Positions 1 to 7,402 of a stretch of DNA of 64,000 nucleotides are shown here, one piece after another. The stretch is from NCBI GenBank assembly GCA_963677755.1, contig OY782506.1, forward strand, positions 930,001 to 994,000, written 5' to 3'. The stretch's first letter is position 1. The number at the start of each line of letters is the position of its first letter. The translations under genes were made by a program, and so were the position numbers. This DNA comes from JAIOSF01 sp963677755. Lineage in GTDB: Bacteria; Campylobacterota; Campylobacteria; Campylobacterales; Arcobacteraceae. The notes under the pieces are model-generated. The model saw only the letters and a program-made list of their open reading frames with translations, ran no database searches and had not been told where the DNA came from.

Positions 1-87
1 AAGTTTATTATACATATGTCTCATACTTATAAAAAGTATCTCACTACAGTTTTGTTCTAGTTCATCTAAAAATTGTTTTTTTGTCAT
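1..87 (-). CDS. Partial hypothetical protein, 5' end only
   Basis: An ATG at 87-85 reads leftward for 29 codons without a stop and leaves the window, beginning MTKKQFLDELEQNC. A GGATA stretch lies a few bases upstream and could be the ribosome binding site. It follows the pckA terminator, so it would be a separate transcription unit reading in the same direction. The fragment is too short to assign to a family and could still be a chance open frame. Confidence 0.45.
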   Translation of the reverse strand, partial: MTKKQFLDELEQNCSEILFISMRHMYNKL

Positions 88-110
88 ATTTATCCAGTAT
101 ATAAAATGTA

Positions 111-143
111 TAGAAAAAAAAAGAGAGCTAGAAAAGCTCTCTT
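111..143 (-). terminator. Intrinsic terminator of the oad-pckA operon
   Basis: A perfect 9-bp stem (AAGAGAGCT / AGCTCTCTT at 121-143) with a 5-base loop is followed on the minus strand by a run of seven T. It lies about 28 bases after the pckA stop codon, as expected for a rho-independent terminator. Confidence 0.85.
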
Positions 144-170
144 GTAAATTTTCCTATAAATAATTGTATA

Positions 171-1748
171 TTATAGTTTTGGTCCAGCAGATGTAAAATC
201 AAAACTAGTATCATCTGTCAAGTATTTTTTAAAGTTTTCAATATACATACTAGCTAACTCTTTAGCAGTTGCATCATATTGTGCTTTATCTTCCCATGTG
301 TGTCTAGGGTTTAAAACTTCTGTATCAACACCATCAAGTGTTTTAGGAATAGCTAGATTAAATATAGGTAATGTATCAAATTCACTATTTTCAATATTTC
401 CATCTAAAATACCATTAATACAAGCTCTTGTATTTTTGATACTCATTCTTTTCCCAACACCATAAGCTCCACCAGTCCACCCTGTATTTACAAGGTAAAC
501 ATTTACATTATGTGCATCTATTTTTTCACCAAGAAGTTTTGCATATACAGTAGGGTGAAGAGGTAAAAATGCTTCACCAAAACAAGCACTAAAAGTAGCT
601 GTTGGTTTATCAATTCCTCTTTCAGTTCCCGCAACTTTTGCAGTATAACCACTTAAAAAGTAATACATAGCTTGTTCTTTTGAAAGTTTAGAAACAGGTG
701 GTAAAACACCAAAAGCATCTGCACTTAAAAAGATAATATTTGTAGGATGTCCAGCAATAGAATTTGGCTGAATATTCTCTATGTGATTAATAGGATATGA
801 AACTCTTGTGTTTTCAGTTTTACTTCCATCACTAAAATCTACATTTCCATTTTCATCAGTAACAACATTTTCTAAAATGGCACCTTTTTTAATAGCTGCA
901 TAGATTTCAGGTTCACTAGAAGGATCAAGGTTGATAACTTTTGCATAACAACCACCCTCAAAGTTAAATACACCATCATCATCCCAACCATGTTCATCAT
1001 CACCAATTAAAGCTCGATGAGGATCTGTAGATAATGTAGTTTTCCCAGTTCCTGATAGTCCAAAAAATAAAGCTGTATCACCTTTAGCACCAACATTTGC
1101 AGAACAATGCATAGCCATTTTACCATCTAATGGAAGCCAATAGTTCATCATTGAAAAAACACCTTTTTTCATCTCACCAGCATACCAAGTTCCACCAATT
1201 ACTGCTTCATTTTCTTCTACATTAAAAGCAACATAAACTTCTGAATTTAAACCTTGTTCTTTCCACTTAGGATTCGTTGTTTTACATGCGTTATATATAG
1301 TAAATTCAGGTGTGAAATTTTCTAATTCAGATGCATTAGGGATGATAAACATATTCTTTATAAAGTGAGCTTGCCAAGCAATTTCTGTGATAAATCTTAC
1401 AGATTTTCTACTATTCAAACTTGAACCACAATAAACATCAGTTACATAAAGATCTTTTCCACTTAACTGTTTTGTTGAGTTTTCTTTTAATTCTTTATAT
1501 GTTTTTTGATCTATATGTCTATTTACATCACCCCATGAAATATATTTTGAAGATGGATCAGCATATGCAAAATATTTATCTTTAGGACTTCTTCCTGTAA
1601 ATATTCCTGTATCTATTATTAAAGCACCACTAGAGGCTATAATAGCCCCTTCATTTTCAACGGCATGATCTATTAATGTATCTACGTCTAAGTTATGGTA
1701 GATAGTACCTACATTTTCTAAACCAAGTGAGTTTTTAATATCTGACAT
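171..1748 (-). CDS. pckA: Phosphoenolpyruvate carboxykinase (ATP)
   Basis: The 525-residue protein matches the ATP-dependent PEP carboxykinase family in length and motifs. It interconverts oxaloacetate plus ATP with PEP, CO2 and ADP in the cytoplasm, the committing step of gluconeogenesis. The P-loop GLSGTGKT is at residues 230-237, the metal-binding IGDDEHGW at about 248-255, and the substrate-binding TGRSPKDK near 51-58. It begins 19 bases after the oadB stop and has its own terminator downstream, so it is probably the last gene of the oadG-oadA-oadB-pckA transcript. This places two oxaloacetate-consuming enzymes under one promoter. Identification is secure. Confidence 0.97.
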   Translation of the reverse strand: MSDIKNSLGLENVGTIYHNLDVDTLIDHAVENEGAIIASSGALIIDTGIFTGRSPKDKYFAYADPSSKYISWGDVNRHIDQKTYKELKENSTKQLSGKDLYVTDVYCGSSLNSRKSVRFITEIAWQAHFIKNMFIIPNASELENFTPEFTIYNACKTTNPKWKEQGLNSEVYVAFNVEENEAVIGGTWYAGEMKKGVFSMMNYWLPLDGKMAMHCSANVGAKGDTALFFGLSGTGKTTLSTDPHRALIGDDEHGWDDDGVFNFEGGCYAKVINLDPSSEPEIYAAIKKGAILENVVTDENGNVDFSDGSKTENTRVSYPINHIENIQPNSIAGHPTNIIFLSADAFGVLPPVSKLSKEQAMYYFLSGYTAKVAGTERGIDKPTATFSACFGEAFLPLHPTVYAKLLGEKIDAHNVNVYLVNTGWTGGAYGVGKRMSIKNTRACINGILDGNIENSEFDTLPIFNLAIPKTLDGVDTEVLNPRHTWEDKAQYDATAKELASMYIENFKKYLTDDTSFDFTSAGPKL

Positions 1749-1767
1749 ATTTCTGTTTTCCTAATTT

Positions 1768-3087
1768 TTATTTAAATATTGATAAAAGTACACCAGCAGC
1801 AACGGCAGAACCAATTACCCCTGCAACATTTGGACCCATAGCATGCATCAATAATATATTTGATTTATCATACTCTTGTCCTACTTTACTTACAACTCTA
1901 GCTGCCATTGGAACAGCACTAACTCCAGCTGCACCAATTAATGGATTTATTTGTGAATCTTTTGAACTAAATTTATTCATAATTTTTGCCATAATAACAC
2001 CAGCAGCAGTTCCTGCACTAAATGCTAATAAACCAATAATCATAATACCCATAGTATCAAGTACTAAAAACTTATCAGCAGCAAGTTTACTACCCACTCC
2101 AAGACCTAAAAATATTGTAACAATATTAATAAGTGAGTTTTGCATAGTATCACTTAATCTATCTACAACACCAGATTGTTTTGCAAAGTTTCCTAAAGCA
2201 AATGCACCAATAAGTGGAGTAGATTCTGGTAAAATTAAAATAGCCATCATAAGTATTAAAATAGGTAAAAAAAGCTTCTCTAAAGGATGTACTTTTCTTA
2301 ATGGAGGCATTTTAATTTTTCTCTCTTTTTCAGTTGTTAATGCTTTCATGATTGGTGGTTGTATAACTGGAACAAGTGCCATATAAGAATATGCAGCAAC
2401 TGCAATAGCCCCAAGCATTTCAGGTGCTAATCTATTCGCAATAAAAATAGAAGTTGGACCATCAGCACCACCAATAATTGAAATAGCACTAGCTGATTGT
2501 AAATCAAATCCAATCATCACAGCCCCAACTAAAGAACCAAAGATTCCAAATTGTGCTGCACCACCAAGAATGGCAGTTTTAGGGTTAGCTAAAAGTGGAC
2601 CAAAGTCTGTCATAGCACCAACACCCATAAAAATAAGAAGAGGAAAGAACTCGTTTGCGATACCCATATTATAAATAATACCAAGCATCCCGTGTTCTCC
2701 ACCCATATTTGCCAATGGAATATTTGCTAGTAAACCACCAAAAGCAATTGGCAAAAGTAGTAAGGGTTCAAATCCTTTTGCAATAGCTAAATAGAATAGT
2801 AAAAATACAATTATAAACATAATTAATCTACCCCATGTTTGCTCAAAAGTTGTCATTAACCTTGCATTGTCAGGATTTGGTTCAGATGTCATAATATCAT
2901 CACTAGGATTTAATATAGCATTAATACCTGTTGTTTCATAAAATGAACTCATTAGTTCACCTAAAGTTTTTGATTGATACTCTTTCTTTTCTGTTTCTAT
3001 TGTTTCAGCACCACTATTAGCGTAAAGATTACTACTAAATAGTGCAAAAATCATTAAAAACAAAATAGAGATAAGTTTTTTATTCAT
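1768..3087 (-). CDS. oadB: Oxaloacetate decarboxylase, beta subunit (sodium pump)
   Basis: This is the integral membrane subunit that decarboxylates carboxybiotin and exports Na+. The 439-residue protein has an N-terminal signal-like helix (MNKKLISILFLMIF), an extra polar segment to about residue 70, then many membrane helices. It carries the family motif GGADGPTSIF and a C-terminal AAGVSAVPMAAR segment. I chose the ATG at 3087 because GGAGAG stands at the right distance before it; an upstream in-frame start at 3120 would overlap oadA and lacks a good site. The N-terminal signal-like extension is longer than in classical enterobacterial OadB. Confidence 0.95.
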   Translation of the reverse strand: MNKKLISILFLMIFALFSSNLYANSGAETIETEKKEYQSKTLGELMSSFYETTGINAILNPSDDIMTSEPNPDNARLMTTFEQTWGRLIMFIIVFLLFYLAIAKGFEPLLLLPIAFGGLLANIPLANMGGEHGMLGIIYNMGIANEFFPLLIFMGVGAMTDFGPLLANPKTAILGGAAQFGIFGSLVGAVMIGFDLQSASAISIIGGADGPTSIFIANRLAPEMLGAIAVAAYSYMALVPVIQPPIMKALTTEKERKIKMPPLRKVHPLEKLFLPILILMMAILILPESTPLIGAFALGNFAKQSGVVDRLSDTMQNSLINIVTIFLGLGVGSKLAADKFLVLDTMGIMIIGLLAFSAGTAAGVIMAKIMNKFSSKDSQINPLIGAAGVSAVPMAARVVSKVGQEYDKSNILLMHAMGPNVAGVIGSAVAAGVLLSIFK

Positions 3088-3112
3088 TTTTCTCTCCAAG
3101 ATATTATCCACA

Positions 3113-4927
3113 CTAGCCAATGACTACTATAGTTTGACCTTCTTCTACTGCATCATTAGGTTTTACTGCAACATCTGTGATTGTTCCTGCAGAAGGTGCT
3201 TCAATATCTATTTCCATTTTCATAGCTTCTAAAATTGAAACAACTTGACCTTTTTCAACTTTATCACCAACATTTACTAAAAGTTTCCATACATTTCCAC
3301 TTACTGTTGCACCTACTTGTGTTCCTCCACTTGAAGCTGGAGTTGTTGCTGCTTGTGCTGGTGCTGCTTCTACTGGAGCTACTACTTGAATATCTGCATT
3401 ACCTTCTGCAACTTGAACATTGAATTTTTTACCGTCTACAACTACTGTATAGTTACCATCTGCCATTTTTTTATCTTCCTTATCATCATTTTTTGTTTCA
3501 CAAGTTAAATTTTCACAATCACTTATTTTTCTAATATTTAAAGGTGATTCCCCTTTTAGAAATGCAATACCTTTTTCATCACAAGCTGCTGCTATGAATA
3601 TGTTTTCTTCAGTTGTTTCTAAACCTTCAATCTCTAATCTTTCTTTCCATGCTGCTATTGATTTTTTAGGATCATTATCAGCAAAATCTAATGGGTTTTC
3701 TTTTGTTGGTTCAAGTTTTAGTTTTTCACTTGCTAGTTTTACAATAACAGGATCTGGTTCAACAGGAGTTTTACCAAAATATCCAAGTACCATTTTCCCG
3801 TAACCTGGAGCGATTTGCTTCCATGGTCCAAAGTTTACATTTGCATATGCTTGTTGCCAATAAAATTGTGATACTGGTGTAACAGATGTTCCATAACCAC
3901 CCTTTTCAACAACTTCTCTCATTGCTTGGATTACTTCAGGGAATTTATCAAGTGTTCCATTATCTCTCATCATTTGTGTATTTGCAGTTAATGCACCACC
4001 TGGCATAGGTGAGAATGGAATTAACGGACTCACTTGTGTAGCTTCTGGAGGGATAAAATAATCTTTTAGACAATCTTTTAATACTTCTTGATATTTTAAA
4101 ACTTTATCAATACTCAATCCACCTAAATCAAAATTACTCCCTTTTGTTGCATGAAGCATTGTTAAAATATCAGGTTGACTTGTTCCTCCACTTACAGGAG
4201 AGTTTGCAAGGTCGATTCCATCTGCACCAGCTTCTAACGCTGCTAAATATGCTGCAACACTTACCCCTGCTGTTTCATGTGTATGAAGACGAAGATGTGT
4301 ATTATTCCCTAAAAGTTTTCTTGCCATTTTAATAGTTTCATATACTTTTGTCGGATTTGCTGTTCCACTTGCATCTTTAAAACAAATAGAATCATATGGT
4401 AAACCACTATCAAGAATTTTTCTTAATGTATTTTCATAAAAAGCTACATCATGAGCACCTTCACAACCTGGTGGTAAATCCATCATTGTAACAACTGCTT
4501 CATGTTTTAAACCATGATTTTTAATACATTGTGCTGAATATTCTAAGTTATGTACATCATTTAATGCATCAAAGTTTCTAATAGTTGTTGTTCCATGTTT
4601 TGCAAATAATTTTGCATGTAAGTCAACAAGTTCTCTACTTCCTGTGTCAAGCATAACTGTATTGATACCTCTTGCTAATGTTTGAAGATTAGCATCTGGT
4701 CCCACAATACTTCTAAACTTATCCATCATATCAAATGCGTTTTCCTGTAGATAGAAAAATAGTGATTGGAAACGTGCTCCACCACCAAATTCAAAATGTT
4801 TAATACCAGCATCTGAAGCAGCTTCTACAGCTGGCATGAAATCATCCATAAGAACTCTTCCTCCAAAGACAGACTGAAATCCATCTCTAAAAGTTGTGTC
4901 CATTATATCTATATATTTTTTTGACAT
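3113..4927 (-). CDS. oadA: Oxaloacetate decarboxylase, alpha subunit (carboxyltransferase plus biotin carrier)
   Basis: The 604-residue cytoplasmic subunit transfers the carboxyl group of oxaloacetate to biotin. The N-terminal carboxyltransferase TIM barrel starts with DTTFRDGFQS near residue 10 and contains the metal-binding HLRLHTHETAG segment. A conserved PYC/OADA domain follows, then an Ala/Pro-rich linker near 510-530 and a C-terminal biotinyl domain. The biotinylated lysine is K570 in EAMKM. An acidic/lysine-rich stretch with an internal methionine (DKKMADGNY) precedes the biotin domain. Gene order oadG-oadA-oadB with short gaps shows a pump operon. Pyruvate carboxylase subunit B is the main alternative, but linked oadB and oadG exclude it. 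Confidence 0.96.
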   Translation of the reverse strand: MSKKYIDIMDTTFRDGFQSVFGGRVLMDDFMPAVEAASDAGIKHFEFGGGARFQSLFFYLQENAFDMMDKFRSIVGPDANLQTLARGINTVMLDTGSRELVDLHAKLFAKHGTTTIRNFDALNDVHNLEYSAQCIKNHGLKHEAVVTMMDLPPGCEGAHDVAFYENTLRKILDSGLPYDSICFKDASGTANPTKVYETIKMARKLLGNNTHLRLHTHETAGVSVAAYLAALEAGADGIDLANSPVSGGTSQPDILTMLHATKGSNFDLGGLSIDKVLKYQEVLKDCLKDYFIPPEATQVSPLIPFSPMPGGALTANTQMMRDNGTLDKFPEVIQAMREVVEKGGYGTSVTPVSQFYWQQAYANVNFGPWKQIAPGYGKMVLGYFGKTPVEPDPVIVKLASEKLKLEPTKENPLDFADNDPKKSIAAWKERLEIEGLETTEENIFIAAACDEKGIAFLKGESPLNIRKISDCENLTCETKNDDKEDKKMADGNYTVVVDGKKFNVQVAEGNADIQVVAPVEAAPAQAATTPASSGGTQVGATVSGNVWKLLVNVGDKVEKGQVVSILEAMKMEIDIEAPSAGTITDVAVKPNDAVEEGQTIVVIG

Positions 4928-4932
4928 TATTA

Positions 4933-5184
4933 TTAGCCCTTTTGATTGTTATAGTGTATTATTGCAGCTGAAATTGCTGCGATTGTATCTTTGTCATCAG
5001 CATTATTTGAAGTCTGAGGTTTCCACTGAGATAGTTCCTCTTTAGGTTGTTCTGGTAAAAACTTTGCGATAAGAGCCGCTTGTGCTTTTAGGGCAAAAAT
5101 CATTACGACTAGAAATAGAAAGACTATCCCCATACCTAGAGCCATGAATTTAAAGGCTTCTGTGACTAAACTTATTTCTTCCAT
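4933..5184 (-). CDS. oadG: Oxaloacetate decarboxylase, gamma subunit
   Basis: A small 83-residue protein with a single N-terminal membrane helix (FMALGMGIVFLFLVVMIFAL) followed by a short hydrophilic tail, as in OadG, which holds the alpha and beta subunits together. The ATG at 5184 is preceded by GGAGA at seven bases, so the longer upstream frame to 5214 is unlikely to be used. It is the first gene of the operon and ends five bases before oadA. Its C-terminal tail ends HYNNQKG rather than in the His-rich zinc-binding tail known from Klebsiella OadG. Confidence 0.88.
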   Translation of the reverse strand: MEEISLVTEAFKFMALGMGIVFLFLVVMIFALKAQAALIAKFLPEQPKEELSQWKPQTSNNADDKDTIAAISAAIIHYNNQKG

Positions 5185-5457
5185 AAATGTTCTCCATTTT
5201 ATTTTAGTAACCAATTTGTAACTACTAAAAATTAAAATTTCATCATTTTATATAAATATTGCTTTAGTAAATATTTAATATACCTTCAAAGTCATTTTAT
5301 TTTTAAAATTAATAAATTTATAAGATAATTTCACACAGTTTGTATATAAAAGTATCAACTTTATTACTAATGTTTCTTAAATTTTTTTTCATTATATCTC
5401 CAATTTGTCAATTTATAAATATAATTATTACATAAAAATATATTTTATAGTAAAAAT

Positions 5458-5472
5458 ATTGCAAAATGCAAT
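5458..5472. promoter_or_regulatory. Inverted repeat, candidate operator
   Basis: ATTGCA AAA TGCAAT is a perfect 6-bp inverted repeat with a three-base spacer, seven bases upstream of the -35 box of the repressor gene. A further TGCA lies inside the promoter spacer (about 5490-5493). Position and symmetry suggest an operator for the neighbouring repressor, but this is inference. Confidence 0.5.
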
Positions 5473-5478
5473 TAAAAT

Positions 5479-5507
5479 TTGACATAATTTGCATAATTGA
5501 CTATAAT
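5479..5507 (+). promoter_or_regulatory. Consensus sigma-70 promoter for the S24 repressor gene
   Basis: TTGACA at 5479-5484 and TATAAT at 5502-5507 are separated by exactly 17 bases. Both hexamers match the consensus perfectly. The predicted start near 5514 leaves a short leader before the ATG at 5528, with AAAAGGGGTG as ribosome binding site. Perfect -35 boxes are uncommon in Campylobacterota, so this should be a strong promoter that needs tight repression. Confidence 0.75.
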
Positions 5508-5527
5508 TTCATAAAAAGGGGTGAAAT

Positions 5528-6184
5528 ATGTTAAATATTAATGAAATAATCGAAAAACTACGAGATGTCCTTTCTAGTGAAAAGAATAGTGGAAAAATTT
5601 TTGATAAAGACATCGCAAATGCATTAGAACTTACAAGTGTTAATTTTGCAACTATGAAAAAAAGAAACAGTGTACCTTTTTCAAATATACTTGATTTTTG
5701 TGCTTTGAAAAAAATATCAATAAATTGGCTTTTATACGGACAAGACCCTAGTAGTTTAGTTGATAGTACAGATAGATATTGGATAAAGTACTTTCCAAGT
5801 ATTAGTGTAAGTGCTGGTGGAGGAGCATTTGATGGGGAAGAAAACTATGAAAAATTAGATTTACCTGATTTTTTTGTCAATATTATTGGAGGAGAAGATA
5901 ATTTAAAAAATGTCGAAGCTATTAATGTTACGGGGGATAGTATGGAACCAACACTTAATAATGGAAATATAATATTTATTGATAAAACTAAAAATGACAC
6001 ATCTAAAGATGGTATTTATGCATTTGTAAATGAAAATGGATTATTTGTTAAAAGAATTCAAAAAAGAGTAGATGGAGCTTTGGATGTCATATCTGACAAT
6101 AAAGAATATCCAATGCAAATAGTAAGTAAAACTGATATAACTATTTTAGGAAAAGTAGTGAGTTCCATAGGAAAAGTTTTTTAA
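5528..6184 (+). CDS. LexA/CI-like transcriptional repressor with S24 peptidase domain
   Basis: The 218-residue protein has an N-terminal helix-turn-helix region of the phage CI repressor type (about 5-75) and a C-terminal S24 autopeptidase domain (about 90-215). The nucleophile is S138 in GDSMEP and the general base K175 in FVKRI. A likely self-cleavage site is A96-G97 in SAGGGAFDG. Such proteins bind operators as dimers and cut themselves after RecA filament or another stress signal. No phage genes surround it, so it is a chromosomal stress regulator or a domesticated phage repressor. Campylobacterota generally lack a true LexA, which makes an intact self-cleaving repressor here notable. Confidence 0.85.
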   Translation: MLNINEIIEKLRDVLSSEKNSGKIFDKDIANALELTSVNFATMKKRNSVPFSNILDFCALKKISINWLLYGQDPSSLVDSTDRYWIKYFPSISVSAGGGAFDGEENYEKLDLPDFFVNIIGGEDNLKNVEAINVTGDSMEPTLNNGNIIFIDKTKNDTSKDGIYAFVNENGLFVKRIQKRVDGALDVISDNKEYPMQIVSKTDITILGKVVSSIGKVF

Positions 6185-6323
6185 AAAAATCCATTTTAAT
6201 TAAGTTTATTTTCAGTATTATTGCTAATATTTTTGCTATAATAATAAAAATTTAATTTAATTGGAGTATTTGCTTGGACAGTCATCCCCCCTTGTGGTTA
6301 GTTTATGAAAAGGGAGATTATAT

Positions 6324-7370
6324 ATGGAATATTTAATCTTTCTATTTGTGTTGGTAATTGGAGTATCATTTTTGTGCTCAATTTTGGAGTCGGTTTTATT
6401 ATCTACAAATGCTTCTTATATCTCAGTGTTGGAAAATATCAATCCAAAAGCAGGGGCACTTCTTAAAAATCTTAAAAAAGATGTAGATAAATCTATATCT
6501 TCTATTCTTATACTAAATACTTTTGCCAATACTTTAGGTGCTACAGCTATCGGAGTAGAAGCACAAAGTTTATTTAATAATGATAGTAATCTGGTATTAG
6601 CTGTTTCTATTATTTTAACATTTTGTATTTTATTCTTCGCAGAAATTATTCCTAAAACAATAGGTGCAATATATTGGAAAGAGTTAGCTCCTATTGGTGC
6701 TAGAATTATTAATATATTTATAATAATTACGTATCCAATAATTATTTTTACACTTTTTGTAACTCGAAAAATTAATAATAGTAAAGATTCAGAAACAGTT
6801 TCTCGTGAAGAGTTAATTCATAGTGCACTTTTAAGTGAAGAAGATGGTGTAATAAATGATATGGAATCAGATATTATTGAAAATGCACTTATGTTAAAAC
6901 AGAAAAAAATAAAAGATATTTTCACCCCAAGAAGTGTCGTCTTTTCTGTACCCAAAGACACTCTTATAAAAGATTTACTTGATGATAAAAGAACTTTTAA
7001 ATTTTCAAGAGTTCCAGTGTATGAAGGTACTATAGATAATATTGTTGGTATGGTATTAACAAAAAAGATTTTTAAACATGCTATTAAAGATCCTGAAGTT
7101 ACAATAGAATCAATTATGTCAAAAGTAGATAGTATCAATGAAAATATACCTGTTTTAAAAGCTTTAAGTAGTTTTATAAAAGCAAAAGGGCATATGTTAA
7201 TAGTAACAGATAGCTATGATCAAACAGAAGGAATTGTGACACTTGAGGATTGTGTGGAAACATTACTTGGGCTTGAAATTATGGATGAACTAGATACTAC
7301 AGAAGATATGAGAAAATTAGCAACAGCTAAAATGAGAGCCAAAAGAAAAGAAAGAGAATCTGAAAATTAA
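6324..7370 (+). CDS. DUF21/CBS-domain membrane protein (CNNM/CorC-like)
   Basis: A 348-residue inner-membrane protein of the hemolysin C/CorC/CNNM group. The N-terminal DUF21 part has about four hydrophobic segments (near 1-25, 60-85, 90-112 and 120-142). A CBS pair follows at roughly 190-310, with the typical IFTPRSVVFSVPKD entry sequence. The C-terminal ion-transport-associated domain found in many relatives is missing; the protein ends in a basic charged tail. Family members are linked to Mg2+ or Na+/Mg2+ exchange, but the substrate here is unknown. The ATG follows AAAGGGAGA. It converges on rpoD with a shared terminator. Confidence 0.85.
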   Translation: MEYLIFLFVLVIGVSFLCSILESVLLSTNASYISVLENINPKAGALLKNLKKDVDKSISSILILNTFANTLGATAIGVEAQSLFNNDSNLVLAVSIILTFCILFFAEIIPKTIGAIYWKELAPIGARIINIFIIITYPIIIFTLFVTRKINNSKDSETVSREELIHSALLSEEDGVINDMESDIIENALMLKQKKIKDIFTPRSVVFSVPKDTLIKDLLDDKRTFKFSRVPVYEGTIDNIVGMVLTKKIFKHAIKDPEVTIESIMSKVDSINENIPVLKALSSFIKAKGHMLIVTDSYDQTEGIVTLEDCVETLLGLEIMDELDTTEDMRKLATAKMRAKRKERESEN

Positions 7371-7373
7371 AAG

Positions 7374-7402
7374 ATGTAGAAAGTTAACTTAACTTTCTAC
7401 AT
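7374..7402. terminator. Bidirectional terminator between the CBS protein gene and rpoD
   Basis: A perfect 12-bp stem (ATGTAGAAAGTT / AACTTTCTACAT) with a five-base loop lies between the convergent genes and contains the rpoD stop codon. T-rich tracts follow on both strands. Confidence 0.8.

Larger units (their letters stand above)
5185..5527. promoter_or_regulatory. Divergent AT-rich control region between oadG and the S24 repressor gene
   Basis: This 343-base gap has no convincing coding frame. It must carry the oad operon promoter leftward and the repressor promoter rightward. The right half holds a consensus sigma-70 promoter and an inverted repeat, both listed separately. The left half is almost pure A/T and shows no single element I can name. 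Confidence 0.7.

Noticed and set aside
3235..4332. Plus-strand open frames inside oadA
   Set aside because: They are antisense shadows with low-complexity Leu/His/Ser content opposite a certain gene and have no ribosome binding sites.
6270..6308. Possible 12-codon leader peptide (TTG start) before the CBS-domain gene
   Set aside because: The GGAG before it is only three bases from the TTG, too close for good initiation, and no attenuator hairpin is linked to it.
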